A stretch of DNA of 64,000 bases from JAQWRV01 sp045564915 (GCA_045564915.1 JBJLGL010000005.1:124001-188000); one strand, 5' to 3'. Numbered from the stretch's first letter, positions 1-9,366 are shown. Translations and numbers: made by a program. The notes: generated by a model not told the origin, from the sequence alone.

Positions 1-48
1 AAATGCATAATATGCCGAGGAATGTTAGCGGTTTGGAGGTAACAGGCT

Positions 49-834
49 ATGACAGAAGCCACGACTGCGGTGCGGCTTCGCGCTATTCTTCATGGCACGC
101 ATCGAACACCAGAAGAAAAGGCACGGGATGAACAACGGCACCCTCTGGAGACGCTAAGCTTTTTTGGCATCCATGAAAATATGCATGTTGTTGAGATTTG
201 GCCCTTCTTCGGATGGTACTCTCGCATTATTGCTCCACTAGTCAAAGACCACGGTCGGTATATGGCAGCAATATTTCCGCCTCATAATAAGCAAGACTAC
301 ATGAATAAGCAGCGGCAAGATTATATTGATTTACTTGAGCGCACCCCTGAGGTCTTTGGCATGCCCCACATTGGTGACTTCGGTAATGGATTTTACGATT
401 ATGCGCCTGATAATAGTGCTGACATGATTATTACCATTCGTAATTTACATAACTGGTTGTGGGATTCAGACTACTCAGGCAACAAACGTCCACCATATTA
501 TCAGGAGGTGTTTGCATCCTTTCTGCGTATCCTAAAACCAGGTGGTATTTTAGGTGTTGAGCAACACCGTGGTGACCCAAAGAAACGTCAAGACCCCTTT
601 GCCAAGAACCTGTATGTTCGTCAAGACTATGCAATAAAATTACTAAAAGAAGCGGGCTTCATTTTTCTTGGTTCATCGGAAGTGAACGCTAATCCAAAGG
701 ATACTCGGGACCACCCAGAAGGTCCGTTGAGTCTACCCCCTTTTCTGCGCGGTATTCCTGAAACTGATAAAGATAAATACATAGCTATTGGTGAGTCCGA
801 CCGTATGACTTTAAAATTTATGAAGCCGGTATGA
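49..834 (+). CDS. Predicted class I SAM-dependent methyltransferase (COG4798-like)
   Basis: 261 residues. The motif-I region reads VVEIWPFFGWYSRIIAPL near residues 48-65, and a late LKPGGILGVEQHRG strand near 164-177 is typical of the Rossmann methyltransferase fold. The overall pattern resembles the COG4798 family of predicted methyltransferases, whose substrate is unknown. The start is set by a strong GGAGGT eight bases upstream. Many family members carry a signal peptide, but none is seen here. It is followed 131 bp later by another accessory gene on the same strand. The 48 bases before it hold only its ribosome binding site. Fold call firm, substrate unknown. Confidence 0.75.
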   Translation: MTEATTAVRLRAILHGTHRTPEEKARDEQRHPLETLSFFGIHENMHVVEIWPFFGWYSRIIAPLVKDHGRYMAAIFPPHNKQDYMNKQRQDYIDLLERTPEVFGMPHIGDFGNGFYDYAPDNSADMIITIRNLHNWLWDSDYSGNKRPPYYQEVFASFLRILKPGGILGVEQHRGDPKKRQDPFAKNLYVRQDYAIKLLKEAGFIFLGSSEVNANPKDTRDHPEGPLSLPPFLRGIPETDKDKYIAIGESDRMTLKFMKPV

Positions 835-965
835 GTGTAATAGCCAGTATTTGGATTTCTTGTTTAACTTCTGGATTGATCGGGTGCAACAACAGATGAC
901 TGCTGAACATAGCCAGCTACTGTGATATGTTTTCTCTCGATGCAATGAATCCTTGGGGGAGATAA

Positions 966-1664
966 ATGCAATCTATTTACAATGTAGCTTTTGTTGCTCT
1001 TTGGCTCAGTATGATGGTTTCGTCCGCAACCCATGCGGCAAATATCTTGTTATTCGGCGGCACGCGCGGGGTGGGGTTGGAAACAGCCCGAATTCTGGTA
1101 GCGCGCGGCGATTCGGTGACAGCATTTGTCCGGCCCACGTCCAGTCGTGACGGGCTGGAGCCGCTTGGTGTTACCTTTGCTGTCGGAGATGTTTTGGAGC
1201 CAGAGAGTGTGCAATATGCTTTTGTGGGGAGCACGTTTGATGCAGTAATTACCAGCTTGGGCCCGGTCCGAGGTGAGGGTTATACGGTCGATAGTGTGGG
1301 GACTGCAAACGTAGTAGATGCTTCAAGACGAAATAACGTGTCTCGTTTCGTCATGGTCAGTGCTATTGGAGTAGGTTCAAGTAAGGAAGCCGTTCCGGAT
1401 CAGGTATATAAGATTCTGGAGCCTAGTCTGATTAGTAAGAAGATTGCAGAGGATTATCTTGCTGGTAGTGGACTGTCCTATACGATAGTGCGCCCTGGCG
1501 GTTTAGATGATGGCCCGGCTACAAGTGACTTTCATTTGACAGAGAACCCGACCGGACCATTTGATCGTGTGAACCGCGCCGAGGTCGCGCGGCTGACAGT
1601 TGAGGCACTTGATAGTGACGGCAATAGTGTTGGCAGAATCTATCACGTGGCAAAGGATTTCTAA
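966..1664 (+). CDS. NAD(P)-binding atypical SDR / NmrA-like protein with N-terminal signal sequence
   Basis: 232 residues. A Rossmann dinucleotide motif, GGTRGVGLETA, lies near residues 31-41. SDR-like features follow: FVMVSAIGVGSS, then the active-site-like segment near DYLAGSGLSYTIVRPGG. This is the layout of atypical short-chain dehydrogenases with an NAD(P)H-binding domain. The first ~24 residues (QSIYNVAFVALWLSMMVSSATHA minus the Met) look like a Sec signal peptide ending Ala-x-Ala directly before the nucleotide-binding strand. That is odd for a pyridine-nucleotide enzyme. The start ATG follows a GGGGGAG ribosome site. The alternative is that this hydrophobic stretch is an uncleaved anchor. 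Family confident, location inferred. Confidence 0.7.
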   Translation: MQSIYNVAFVALWLSMMVSSATHAANILLFGGTRGVGLETARILVARGDSVTAFVRPTSSRDGLEPLGVTFAVGDVLEPESVQYAFVGSTFDAVITSLGPVRGEGYTVDSVGTANVVDASRRNNVSRFVMVSAIGVGSSKEAVPDQVYKILEPSLISKKIAEDYLAGSGLSYTIVRPGGLDDGPATSDFHLTENPTGPFDRVNRAEVARLTVEALDSDGNSVGRIYHVAKDF

Positions 1665-1942
1665 GTATTGACACCCATAACAGTTCTTTTTGCATTGATG
1701 AACTGAATCCCGAATTTCCGGTAATTTAATTTATCTTAGAGATTGTTGTCCGTATCTATTATTTAGGCTCACTTGCTATCGGTTGAATTAGCTAGCGGTG
1801 AGGGAAAAATTTATGCTGTGATCAAGTCCTGAAGCAATCCTGTAAATTAGAACGCTGGACGAGCACGGCTAATATTAGGCTCCCAACCCATGCAAAGTCG
1901 GCTTAATCTATTATAGATGTATAGTAAATTGGAGAGCTTCTC
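1665..1942. other. 278-bp intergenic gap
   Basis: No coding frame or RNA gene is recognisable. A TTGACA hexamer lies at 1669-1674, but the hexamer 17 bp downstream (TGCATT) is a poor -10. It is also 245 bp from the next start, so I do not call a promoter. GGAG at 1931-1934 is the ribosome site of the next gene. Confidence 0.4.
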
Positions 1943-3613
1943 TTGATACGTATCTTAGTTTTTCTGGTCGTATGTTTATCTATTGGGTCACCGGTACGCG
2001 CAGAGATTTCTGGCGCGGGAACACTTTCCGGGACTGTTACATCTGATGGACCGTTTATTGCTGCTAAAGTTTACGCTCAGCATCAGGAACGCCCAGTTTT
2101 ATTTATGGTTTATACCCAGGATGGGACTTATCGGGCACCCAACCTTATGCCCGGCCCATATGCAGTCACTGTACGTAAAGATGGATTCAGATCTAATTCT
2201 AAGATGATTACGATAGTAGCTGGAGAAACAGTGACGGCAGATATTGTAATGCAGGCTACGGAAAAGGCGGTGGCCTATACCGGCTCACGTACTTTGGAAA
2301 CACTACATGACGAACCCCTAATAGTTTCTAGCTATGAGGAAATTTTTCCGCCAGGACCAGGCCGAGATATTCTTGAGGAGTGGTGTATTGTTTGCCATGG
2401 CGTAAATTTCATTCCCCGACAGCCTACTTTTCGGGAAGGTTGGGAAGCACATATTGATTTCATGACTAATGTATCGGCTTGGGGCAGAGAAGGCGCAGCA
2501 TCTATGATGCCTCCAGAGGCACTCGCAGGTGGCAAGCGAGAATTGGTGCTCGATTATCTTTCAGAGAACTTTGGCGAAGACAAACCGCCGCGTGCCGTAA
2601 GCATGCCAGCACCTGCATTATTAGACGAGGGTGAATTAGGTAAGGCGATGTACGTCGAATACCAATTTGCAAATACTGAGAAACGGCCAAATCGGTGGAC
2701 TCAGGAACCCCATTTTGACAATGAAGGTAACGTGTGGGTGACTGAGCGCGGAGTACCCAGCGGTATGACTCGTTTAAATCCCTGGACTGGCGAATATGTA
2801 GATTATGATAACCCTAATCCAAAGGGATCTCCCCATGGGGTGGTGATCGATAGCGAAGGTGATGTCTGGTGGGCTGGACGCGATGTGCATCTTGCGCGAC
2901 TCAAACCTAAGACTGGAGAGATACGTGAATACAAAACTAATTCGCCCAATATGCATGGTCATACGCCAGTTCTAGATTCAGAAGAAAACGTCTGGTTCAC
3001 AATGCTTACAGGTAACAGCATTGGTAAGTGGGATCGCGCAACGGACAAAATTACAATATGGGAATCCCCAGTGGGGCGGGACCGACCATATGGTATTTTT
3101 GTAAGTCCCGATGATAAAATTTGGTATGCCAAGTTTCATGATTGCGGTGTGGCAATGTTTGATCCAGAAACGGAGACTTTCACCCAGTACAAGGCAAAGA
3201 GCGAACCTTGTGCGGTACGACGTCTTGGGCAGGACGGTAATGGAATCGTCTGGTACGGACTTTTCTCGCGCGGTATTTTGGTAAGACTTGACCCTTCGAG
3301 CGGTGAACAGAGGGAAATCAAGATCCCGACGGCGATCTCTGAACCCTACGATGTGTGGCCGGATCCTCGGGGTAATGTATGGATAAGTGATGGGGCGCAA
3401 GAAGGGGTCTTGATTAGATTCAATCAAGAAACGGAAGATTTCACGTTCTATCCAAGTCCGCAACGTACCGACTTTCCAAAAGTAGCGATTACCAGAGAGG
3501 GCGCTGTGTGGTATGCGCCGCGAATGGTTGCGAGGACTAAGGGTGGTCCGGCTGGCCTTGGTGTGCTCTATCCTGATAAGGATAAGATGACAACATACGG
3601 CGCTTATTACTAA
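1943..3613 (+). CDS. Secreted fusion: carboxypeptidase-regulatory-like domain + cytochrome c + Vgb-type beta-propeller
   Basis: 556 residues, TTG start placed 8 bases after GGAG. Residues 1-20 form a Sec signal peptide ending VRA. Residues ~24-107 resemble a carboxypeptidase regulatory-like (Ig/transthyretin-type) domain. A heme c site, CIVCH, is at 148-152, with a possible distal methionine in SMMPPEAL. Residues ~230-556 are repeated W-containing blades (NVWVTERG, DVWWAGRD, NVWFTMLT, GIVWYGLF, NVWISDGA) like the virginiamycin B lyase/SMP-30 propeller group. Role inferred: a periplasmic heme protein that binds or oxidises a small organic substrate. Its TAA overlaps the ATG of the TRAP binding-protein gene by one base, so the two are probably translated together. 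Real antibiotic lyase activity is unlikely. Confidence 0.8.
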   Translation: MIRILVFLVVCLSIGSPVRAEISGAGTLSGTVTSDGPFIAAKVYAQHQERPVLFMVYTQDGTYRAPNLMPGPYAVTVRKDGFRSNSKMITIVAGETVTADIVMQATEKAVAYTGSRTLETLHDEPLIVSSYEEIFPPGPGRDILEEWCIVCHGVNFIPRQPTFREGWEAHIDFMTNVSAWGREGAASMMPPEALAGGKRELVLDYLSENFGEDKPPRAVSMPAPALLDEGELGKAMYVEYQFANTEKRPNRWTQEPHFDNEGNVWVTERGVPSGMTRLNPWTGEYVDYDNPNPKGSPHGVVIDSEGDVWWAGRDVHLARLKPKTGEIREYKTNSPNMHGHTPVLDSEENVWFTMLTGNSIGKWDRATDKITIWESPVGRDRPYGIFVSPDDKIWYAKFHDCGVAMFDPETETFTQYKAKSEPCAVRRLGQDGNGIVWYGLFSRGILVRLDPSSGEQREIKIPTAISEPYDVWPDPRGNVWISDGAQEGVLIRFNQETEDFTFYPSPQRTDFPKVAITREGAVWYAPRMVARTKGGPAGLGVLYPDKDKMTTYGAYY

Positions 3614-4659
3614 TGTTAGTCCGCACACTGATTGGATTGGTGTGTAGCTATCTCCTTTTATTTATACCAGCGGCTGATGCTGAAGAAATCGAGATCACTG
3701 CGATTTCGTCCTTTTCAGCTAATCTTGAATTTGCCAAAGATCTTCAAGTATTTATTCATGATGTGAATGAAAGGGGTCGCGGCCTTATACGTATACGCTA
3801 CGTTGGTGGCCACGAAGTCATTCCTCAGCGCCAGCAGGTGTACGCGTTACGCCGTGGCGTAATTGATTTGTCGTTTGCCGCATCCACCTATCTGATTGGT
3901 GTGGCACCGGAAGGTGATGCGTTCTTGGGGGCAACCGTTACACCCTTTGAAGCCCGTGATAACGGCGCTTATGAAGCTATTCAAGAGATCTGGGCTACGA
4001 AACTGAATTCATTCTTTCTCGGCTGGCATCAGACTGGATATAGATTACATATATTCTTGCGCACACTGCCTAAATACAGGAGAGATGGCCTACCTGACTT
4101 GCGAGGCTTTCGAATCCGCACATCACCGACTTATAGACCTTTTTTGAAGGCACTCGGTGCAACGCCGGTGGACATCACTTCATCAGAGATATACACGGCC
4201 CTGGAGAGGGGTACGGTAGACGCTATGGCATGGACTGGTGTGTCCATGTACAATGAGGGGTTCCAGGAGTTTGTGAAGTATAGGCTGGAACCTGGTGTAC
4301 TTAATGCGGTCATGACCATGCAAATCAATTTAGACCGCTGGCGATCGTTGCCGCCTGACGTACAGGCATTCCTACTAGTAGAATCCATGACATATGAGCG
4401 AGAATCCCGCGAACGCTTTTTCGAAATTGCTCGTAGAGAGAAAATTAGTCTAGCTAATGACGGTATGTCCTATGTGGATCTATCAGAGGGTGTAGCTGAG
4501 GATTACAAACAGATGGCTATCGACGCTGTCTGGAGAAGGATGGCGGTGCGGACACCTGACTCGGTAGCGCGCTTGCGGCCACTCTTTAATCCAGGGTTTG
4601 ATGGTGTAGGCCTGAACAGACGCAGCAGCTTGTACGACGAAACTGACGGCAATCTTTAG
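3613..4659 (+). CDS. dctP: TRAP transporter solute-binding protein (DctP family)
   Basis: 348 residues with a clear signal peptide (about residues 1-23, ending ADA). It has the DctP fold pattern: RGVIDLSFAAS, the conserved arginine segment GFRIRTSPTYRPFLKALGA that binds the carboxylate, then SSEIYTALERGTVDAMAW. It delivers an organic acid, or a similar solute, to a TRAP permease. The start overlaps the stop of the heme/propeller gene (TAATG), which implies translational coupling and suggests that the bound solute is also the partner's substrate or product. The only permease subunits in the window (7.5-9.4 kb) are on the other strand. Ligand not predictable. Confidence 0.88.
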   Translation: MLVRTLIGLVCSYLLLFIPAADAEEIEITAISSFSANLEFAKDLQVFIHDVNERGRGLIRIRYVGGHEVIPQRQQVYALRRGVIDLSFAASTYLIGVAPEGDAFLGATVTPFEARDNGAYEAIQEIWATKLNSFFLGWHQTGYRLHIFLRTLPKYRRDGLPDLRGFRIRTSPTYRPFLKALGATPVDITSSEIYTALERGTVDAMAWTGVSMYNEGFQEFVKYRLEPGVLNAVMTMQINLDRWRSLPPDVQAFLLVESMTYERESRERFFEIARREKISLANDGMSYVDLSEGVAEDYKQMAIDAVWRRMAVRTPDSVARLRPLFNPGFDGVGLNRRSSLYDETDGNL

Positions 4660-4783
4660 TTCATAGTTTCAGGCTTCCCTATCTCAGGCGCTTATCACTA
4701 AATACATAGATAGTACCAGAGTCGGGAACGCTAGAATAGCAGTGGCGCAAGCGGGAAATTCTTTTAAATGGAGGAATTCCTGT

Positions 4784-5143
4784 TTAACTCCCTGGTCTTA
4801 GATTTTTTAGAATGTCAATGTCGTCAGCTTCTGGAGGTGGCGGTACGGACTCCAGAAAAGCAACCATATCAGCAATTTCTGCATCAGAAACGACTTCTTC
4901 AGGATACGCTGGCATACGGCCGGGGCTATAACGGATAAAGTTAGCAATGGCTTCTGGTGGCAAAGGGTCGGGTGTGAGTGCAGTTCCAGCGTCATTTCCT
5001 TGCCCATCACTGCCGTGGCACTGATAACAGCCGACACGCATGTAGGTCTTCTGACCTCGTTCTGCTGAGGGTTCCTGGGCTTCGGCGAGCCCTAGAGTCA
5101 AAATACAGGATGCAAATACACTTACGAATAATTTGTTTTTCAT
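4784..5143 (-). CDS. Small secreted class I cytochrome c
   Basis: 119 residues with a signal peptide to about residue 22 (AEA). It has one heme c site, CYQCH, near residues 39-43, and a likely axial methionine in GRMPAYP. The size fits a mono-heme c-type cytochrome that carries electrons in the periplasm. It starts 11 bases after the stop of the thiamine-diphosphate enzyme gene, and an AAGGAAA ribosome site lies in that gap, so the two form an operon. This suggests that the cytochrome accepts electrons from the upstream enzyme's reaction. That link is inferred. Confidence 0.88.
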   Translation of the reverse strand: MKNKLFVSVFASCILTLGLAEAQEPSAERGQKTYMRVGCYQCHGSDGQGNDAGTALTPDPLPPEAIANFIRYSPGRMPAYPEEVVSDAEIADMVAFLESVPPPPEADDIDILKNLRPGS

Positions 5144-5154
5144 GATATTTTTCC

Positions 5155-7170
5155 TTAACGCATCTGCGTGACGACGTCGACTAAAGCCGGATAGCCTGAC
5201 TTTACAACTTCCACGGCTGCAGCAATGGCGGGGCCGAGTTCATCGGGATCTTCGATCGGACCGGCTGACCAGACCCCCATACCGTCGGCTAATTTTGCGT
5301 AGTCAATATTAGGATCTTGAATGACTGTGCCTATGTGCGACTTATCAACGCCACGTTTTCGATTATTAGCAGTGCCCTGGACCAGCATCGTTTCCTGCGC
5401 GTAAGCGCGATTATTGTGCATCACTGTGAGCAGCGGGATGCGATGATGGGCAGCGGTCCACAATGCTCCGTTAGCGTACATAAAGTCACCGTCACATTGA
5501 AGATTGACTGAAAAACGACCGAGCTTCTTGTTAGCTAGTGCTGCGCCTACTGCAGCGGGAAGTCCATAGCCGACACCGCCACCAGCGCCGATACCCAGGT
5601 AGCGGTAATGCTCGTCGAAGTTCCAAAGCCGGTGTGGCCATGAGCTCATGAAACGTTCTGATGCACCGACAGACACCAGTGCCCAGTCTTCGCTTTTAAT
5701 CTTGTCATAGAGTTCCATGCACATACGCCCAGTGCTGATGGGGCTCGAGTTCCAGCCGCGGGCTGCTAACAGGCGCGATTCTTCATAGGCAGCAGCGTGG
5801 GATTTACGTAGGCCTTCCTCACGTTCACTGATAGCACGTCGGCGAGAGCGGGTGAGGGCGGCTTTTACCTCTTCAATGAGTGCCGGAAGAGAAGCCTCGG
5901 CATCGCCCGATACAGAGATATCTACAGCGGCGTAACGCTGGAAATCCTGGTAATTGGATTTCATGTAGAGATCATTGACGCTGATGGTTACAAGCTTTGC
6001 ATCTTCGCGCGCGCTGCGGGTAGCAGTCATATTACCGCGGTTGATAAAGTTGACTTGACCCCAAAAATCTGTGACCTCAAGACCAAGGATCATGTCAGCG
6101 CGTGGGATGAGACGGCTGCGATTACGGGTCTGATTGAGGTAATGGGCTGTTGGCATGTTCTGGCGGTTAGCAATATCAATAACTGGCGCATTGATTAATT
6201 CAGCTAACTCTACCAGTAGAGTCATGCCATTTGGGGTGCGGGCTATACGATCGGCAATTATCAGTGGACTCTCTGCCTCTACGAGAAATTTTGCTGTTTT
6301 ACGAAGGGCCCCTCGCTCCCCTTGGGGTGGTTCAGACGGCGTATAGCGCGGAATTGTAAGGCTCTCACGGTCCTCTACTTCCATTTCTTGGAGTGTGCTA
6401 TCTACGGTTAAGGCGATGGGTTCCATCGGTGGAGTGTTGGAGAATTTCCACCCGCGCACGAAGGAATCTGCAAAGGCTTGTAGCGACATAGGTTGGTCAT
6501 CCCACTTGGTGAAGTCACGCACCATCGCGGCGGGATCTTGGGCCGAGTGACGCCATGTAGTTGCTCCCATACGATCAGAAGCATCAAGGGTATTACCTAG
6601 AATAGCGAGAAGAGGGACTCGATCACACCATGCATTGTAAAGGTTCATAGCTGCGTGTTGCAGGCCCACCGTGCCGTGACACATGATTGCGGCCGGCTTT
6701 AGGGCAGCTTTATAGTAACCATTAGCCATGGCCGCAGCAGACTCTTCGTGCATACATGTAATAAATTCTGGTTTTTGATTGCCACCATAGGTGACAATCG
6801 ACTCATGTAGCCCAAGGAAACTAGAACCTGGATTAGAGAAGACGTATTCGAGACCGACGGACTTCATAACGTCGATCATGAAATCTGATCCGAAGGAGGG
6901 CGTATCCTCCGGACTAGGAGTGACTGTGAGGTTCCTGGAAGAGGCGTTTGCCAGCTGATCCGGTTGATCCAGGGGTGCTGATGCTTCTAAATGCATCTGT
7001 TCAGTGGTAGGTGGTTGAGCACCTCTTACAGTAATACCTTCTGGAGATGCTTCTTTCTCCTTTGTCTGACCGGCTTTAGGCAGAGTTGTTGCGGCTCCGG
7101 CTAAGGCGGCATTCTTGATAAAATTTCTGCGACCAACTGTGGCATTAGTTTTCTGTTTTGGCGACGACAT
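5155..7170 (-). CDS. Tat-signal thiamine-diphosphate-dependent enzyme (acetolactate synthase/benzoylformate decarboxylase superfamily)
   Basis: 671 residues. The N-terminus has a textbook twin-arginine motif, GRRNFIKNAALAGAATTL (residues 13-30), then a ~60-residue linker. The three TPP-enzyme domains follow: the PYR domain with the probable catalytic Glu142 in MHEESAAAMANGY, a central domain at ~285-435, and the PP domain with QCDGDFMYANG (558-568) and NN at 586-587 binding diphosphate and metal. Family members decarboxylate or ligate 2-oxo acids. A periplasmic location is unusual because ThDP must be inserted before folded export, which is what Tat allows. It is followed by a cytochrome c gene in the same operon, so an oxidative 2-oxo-acid reaction is a reasonable guess. 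The start follows GGGGGAG. Confidence 0.82.
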   Translation of the reverse strand: MSSPKQKTNATVGRRNFIKNAALAGAATTLPKAGQTKEKEASPEGITVRGAQPPTTEQMHLEASAPLDQPDQLANASSRNLTVTPSPEDTPSFGSDFMIDVMKSVGLEYVFSNPGSSFLGLHESIVTYGGNQKPEFITCMHEESAAAMANGYYKAALKPAAIMCHGTVGLQHAAMNLYNAWCDRVPLLAILGNTLDASDRMGATTWRHSAQDPAAMVRDFTKWDDQPMSLQAFADSFVRGWKFSNTPPMEPIALTVDSTLQEMEVEDRESLTIPRYTPSEPPQGERGALRKTAKFLVEAESPLIIADRIARTPNGMTLLVELAELINAPVIDIANRQNMPTAHYLNQTRNRSRLIPRADMILGLEVTDFWGQVNFINRGNMTATRSAREDAKLVTISVNDLYMKSNYQDFQRYAAVDISVSGDAEASLPALIEEVKAALTRSRRRAISEREEGLRKSHAAAYEESRLLAARGWNSSPISTGRMCMELYDKIKSEDWALVSVGASERFMSSWPHRLWNFDEHYRYLGIGAGGGVGYGLPAAVGAALANKKLGRFSVNLQCDGDFMYANGALWTAAHHRIPLLTVMHNNRAYAQETMLVQGTANNRKRGVDKSHIGTVIQDPNIDYAKLADGMGVWSAGPIEDPDELGPAIAAAVEVVKSGYPALVDVVTQMR

Positions 7171-7510
7171 GTTGCTCCCCCTACACTCAAGGATACAGAT
7201 ACACTTCTGTCATCCTAGATCGCAGTCTGCCACATATGGGACAGGAGCTGGGAGGTCAAATCCACCGCTCTCGCTGACTGGACGGCGTATGACTATTGTT
7301 CGGAACCCTTGTATTTCTTAGCTATTCACACTGTATCTAAACCCAGGCGTCTCAAAATTAGGTCTAAAACTGCCCTTGAAAACCTTAGTGGCATGCCTCT
7401 GGGGTTTATCAGGCTATCAGTGAGCGTTACTAAGTGCGCTGGTTCGCGATACAGATGCCACGGTTAACTAAGCCATTCTTAAGCTGTCTTATGCGCAGTT
7501 GTAATGCTGA
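7171..7510. other. 340-bp intergenic gap
   Basis: It lies between two minus-strand units, upstream of the thiamine-diphosphate enzyme and downstream of the TRAP permease genes. The ribosome site of the former is at its left edge. I see no convincing gene, terminator, tRNA or near-consensus promoter. It presumably contains the promoter of the enzyme-cytochrome operon. Confidence 0.4.
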
Positions 7511-8842
7511 CTAGCCTATCAGGCTTGGTAGCCAAAGTGCGATTGTTGGAAAGAGAATCAGCAATATTAACAAAATTAAATCGCAGCCGAGGAAGGGTAA
7601 AGCAGCATTAATGACGTGCTTAAGGGTCGTTCCTTTAGGCGCTACACCTGTTATCAGAAATAGGAGCAGGCCGAAGGGTGGTGTAGTTAGGCTCATTTCC
7701 ATAGCCAGTAGAACAACTATGCCAAACCAGACCGGATCAAAGCCCAAGGAATTGGCGAGAGGGAAAAAGAACGGAATGGTAATGAGCAGAATTGAAAGTT
7801 GATCCATAAACATTCCGAGTACCAACAGAACGGCAAACATCAGCAGCAGTATGGTAATTGGTGACGCATCCCAATCGGAAACAACTCCGACGATCTGCGC
7901 GCTGGCACCAGAAAAAGCAAGTAGTTGAGAGAAGGCAGCAGAAGCAAAAATTAGCAGGAAAACCATACCGGTTACTGAGACAGCAGTTTCTAGAGACTTA
8001 CTGATTGCTCTCCAGGATAGACACTTAAAAAGTGCTGCGAGGATGAGTACTGCTAGCACCCCAAAGGCTGCAGCTTCTGAGGGCGTGGTAATGCCGAGTA
8101 CGATGAAACCAACTACAGAGAAAATAACTAATGCCATGGGGAAGACATTGAGTACGAATTGGGCGAGCCGGTGGCTGAGCGGAGCGAGCTCCATCTCGTA
8201 GGCTGGAGCAGCATTAGGATCTCGCCACACCTGCACTGCTATTGCGCCACAATACAAAATAGCGAGGACAAGCCCCGGAAGGAGACCGGCGATTAGTAAT
8301 GCAGCAATATCTACACGTGCAAGTGAACCAAGAAGAACGGCTAGGTTCGATGGTGGAATAATCATAGCTAGACCGCCGGTACCGATAATAGGTCCGATAG
8401 ATAGACTCTTCGAATAGCCGCGCTTCTGCATCTCTGGCACCATAAGAGAGCCAAGCATCGCGGTATTTGCCATGGTCGAGCCAGTTAGTGTGGAGAATGT
8501 AGTGCCGCCTACAACTGTCACGTAAGACAGCCGACCTGGTAAGCGACCGAACAAGGAATCCAAAGAATCAAAGACCCGGTTGGCTAGCCCAGAATGGAAA
8601 AGTAAAGCGCCCATAAGGACGAACATGGGAATGGCGACAAGGCGAAAAGAGGTGATTAGGTTTGTGGAATTATCAACAAGTTGGACTATTCCAACATAAC
8701 CGCCTGCTGTTCCGCCCATAAGCAGGAATGCGCCGACGAAGTTGCTTAAGAGAAATCCGAAGGCGACAGGTACGCCAAACACCATCAGCACTAGAACTAA
8801 TACAAATATAAAGATGCCAACGGACAATGGATCGAAGAACAT
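7511..8842 (-). CDS. dctM: TRAP transporter large permease subunit (DctM family)
   Basis: 443 residues, almost entirely hydrophobic with about a dozen membrane helices, which is the usual DctM length. Typical segments are GVPVAFGF near the start, a GGTTFSTLTGSTMANTAMLG loop, and MIIPPSNLAVLLGSL. It is the secondary-transport channel that moves solute with sodium or proton, inner membrane. It begins two bases after the stop of the small permease gene, so the two form one operon. The matching binding protein is probably the DctP at 3.6 kb, but that is inferred from proximity only. Confidence 0.92.
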   Translation of the reverse strand: MFFDPLSVGIFIFVLVLVLMVFGVPVAFGFLLSNFVGAFLLMGGTAGGYVGIVQLVDNSTNLITSFRLVAIPMFVLMGALLFHSGLANRVFDSLDSLFGRLPGRLSYVTVVGGTTFSTLTGSTMANTAMLGSLMVPEMQKRGYSKSLSIGPIIGTGGLAMIIPPSNLAVLLGSLARVDIAALLIAGLLPGLVLAILYCGAIAVQVWRDPNAAPAYEMELAPLSHRLAQFVLNVFPMALVIFSVVGFIVLGITTPSEAAAFGVLAVLILAALFKCLSWRAISKSLETAVSVTGMVFLLIFASAAFSQLLAFSGASAQIVGVVSDWDASPITILLLMFAVLLVLGMFMDQLSILLITIPFFFPLANSLGFDPVWFGIVVLLAMEMSLTTPPFGLLLFLITGVAPKGTTLKHVINAALPFLGCDLILLILLILFPTIALWLPSLIG

Positions 8843-8844
8843 GA

Positions 8845-9366
8845 TTAGTATCGCTCTTGCGTGTGGGCAGTGTCATCGGGAGGATCATAGAAAGATTCTT
8901 TAGTGAAAAGGAATCGCAAAAATTCGCAGCCGACGAAAAAGAATCCTATCAGCAGAGGTGTGAATAAAATCCAGCGCGGCAGATCAATCGAGCGCGGTTC
9001 AGTATCTCCCAAAATCAAACTTTCTATAACTAAGTTACCAGACACGTAGGCAATCAATAGAGCGGCTCCAGCGCAAAGGATGTATATTACGTTTTCCAGA
9101 AAAATTTTCGCTGTGTTATCGAGGCGATCATAGATGATACGCACGACCACATGTCCGCGAGTGCGCACTAGGTAGGGTGCTGCGAACATGGTAAAGTAGA
9201 GCAATGCGTATTCCGTAATAGCAACTGTGGCGCGCAGAGGCTGAAATCCAAGATTTCGCAGAGAAACGTCTGCGATTATCAGAACAAACATTAGCATCAG
9301 AATAATTCCTGAAACCGCAGCCAGACCAATGACGACAAAGTCGTAGAGTTTTCGAAGTGCTTTCAT
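8845..9366 (-). CDS. dctQ: TRAP transporter small permease subunit (DctQ family)
   Basis: 173 residues with four predicted membrane helices (about 10-32, 48-66, 88-110 and 128-150). It has the DctQ-like FAAPYLVRTRGHVVVRIIYD segment after helix 2. It assists assembly and function of the large TRAP subunit. First gene of a two-gene minus-strand unit, 2 bp before dctM. Just upstream, at about 9420-9435, is a short inverted repeat (ATGAAA-TAG-TTTCAT) that could be a regulator site, but it is too short to claim. Confidence 0.88.
   Translation of the reverse strand: MKALRKLYDFVVIGLAAVSGIILMLMFVLIIADVSLRNLGFQPLRATVAITEYALLYFTMFAAPYLVRTRGHVVVRIIYDRLDNTAKIFLENVIYILCAGAALLIAYVSGNLVIESLILGDTEPRSIDLPRWILFTPLLIGFFFVGCEFLRFLFTKESFYDPPDDTAHTQERY

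Noticed and set aside
1943..3613. Streptogramin (virginiamycin B) lyase, i.e. antibiotic resistance
   Set aside because: Only the propeller resembles Vgb. The protein also has a signal peptide, a heme c site and an N-terminal beta domain, and Vgb-like propellers are common in environmental proteins.
4770..4782. AGGAATTCCT palindrome between dctP and cytochrome c
   Set aside because: It is only 10 bp, without a T-run or symmetrical flanks, and could be chance between convergent genes.
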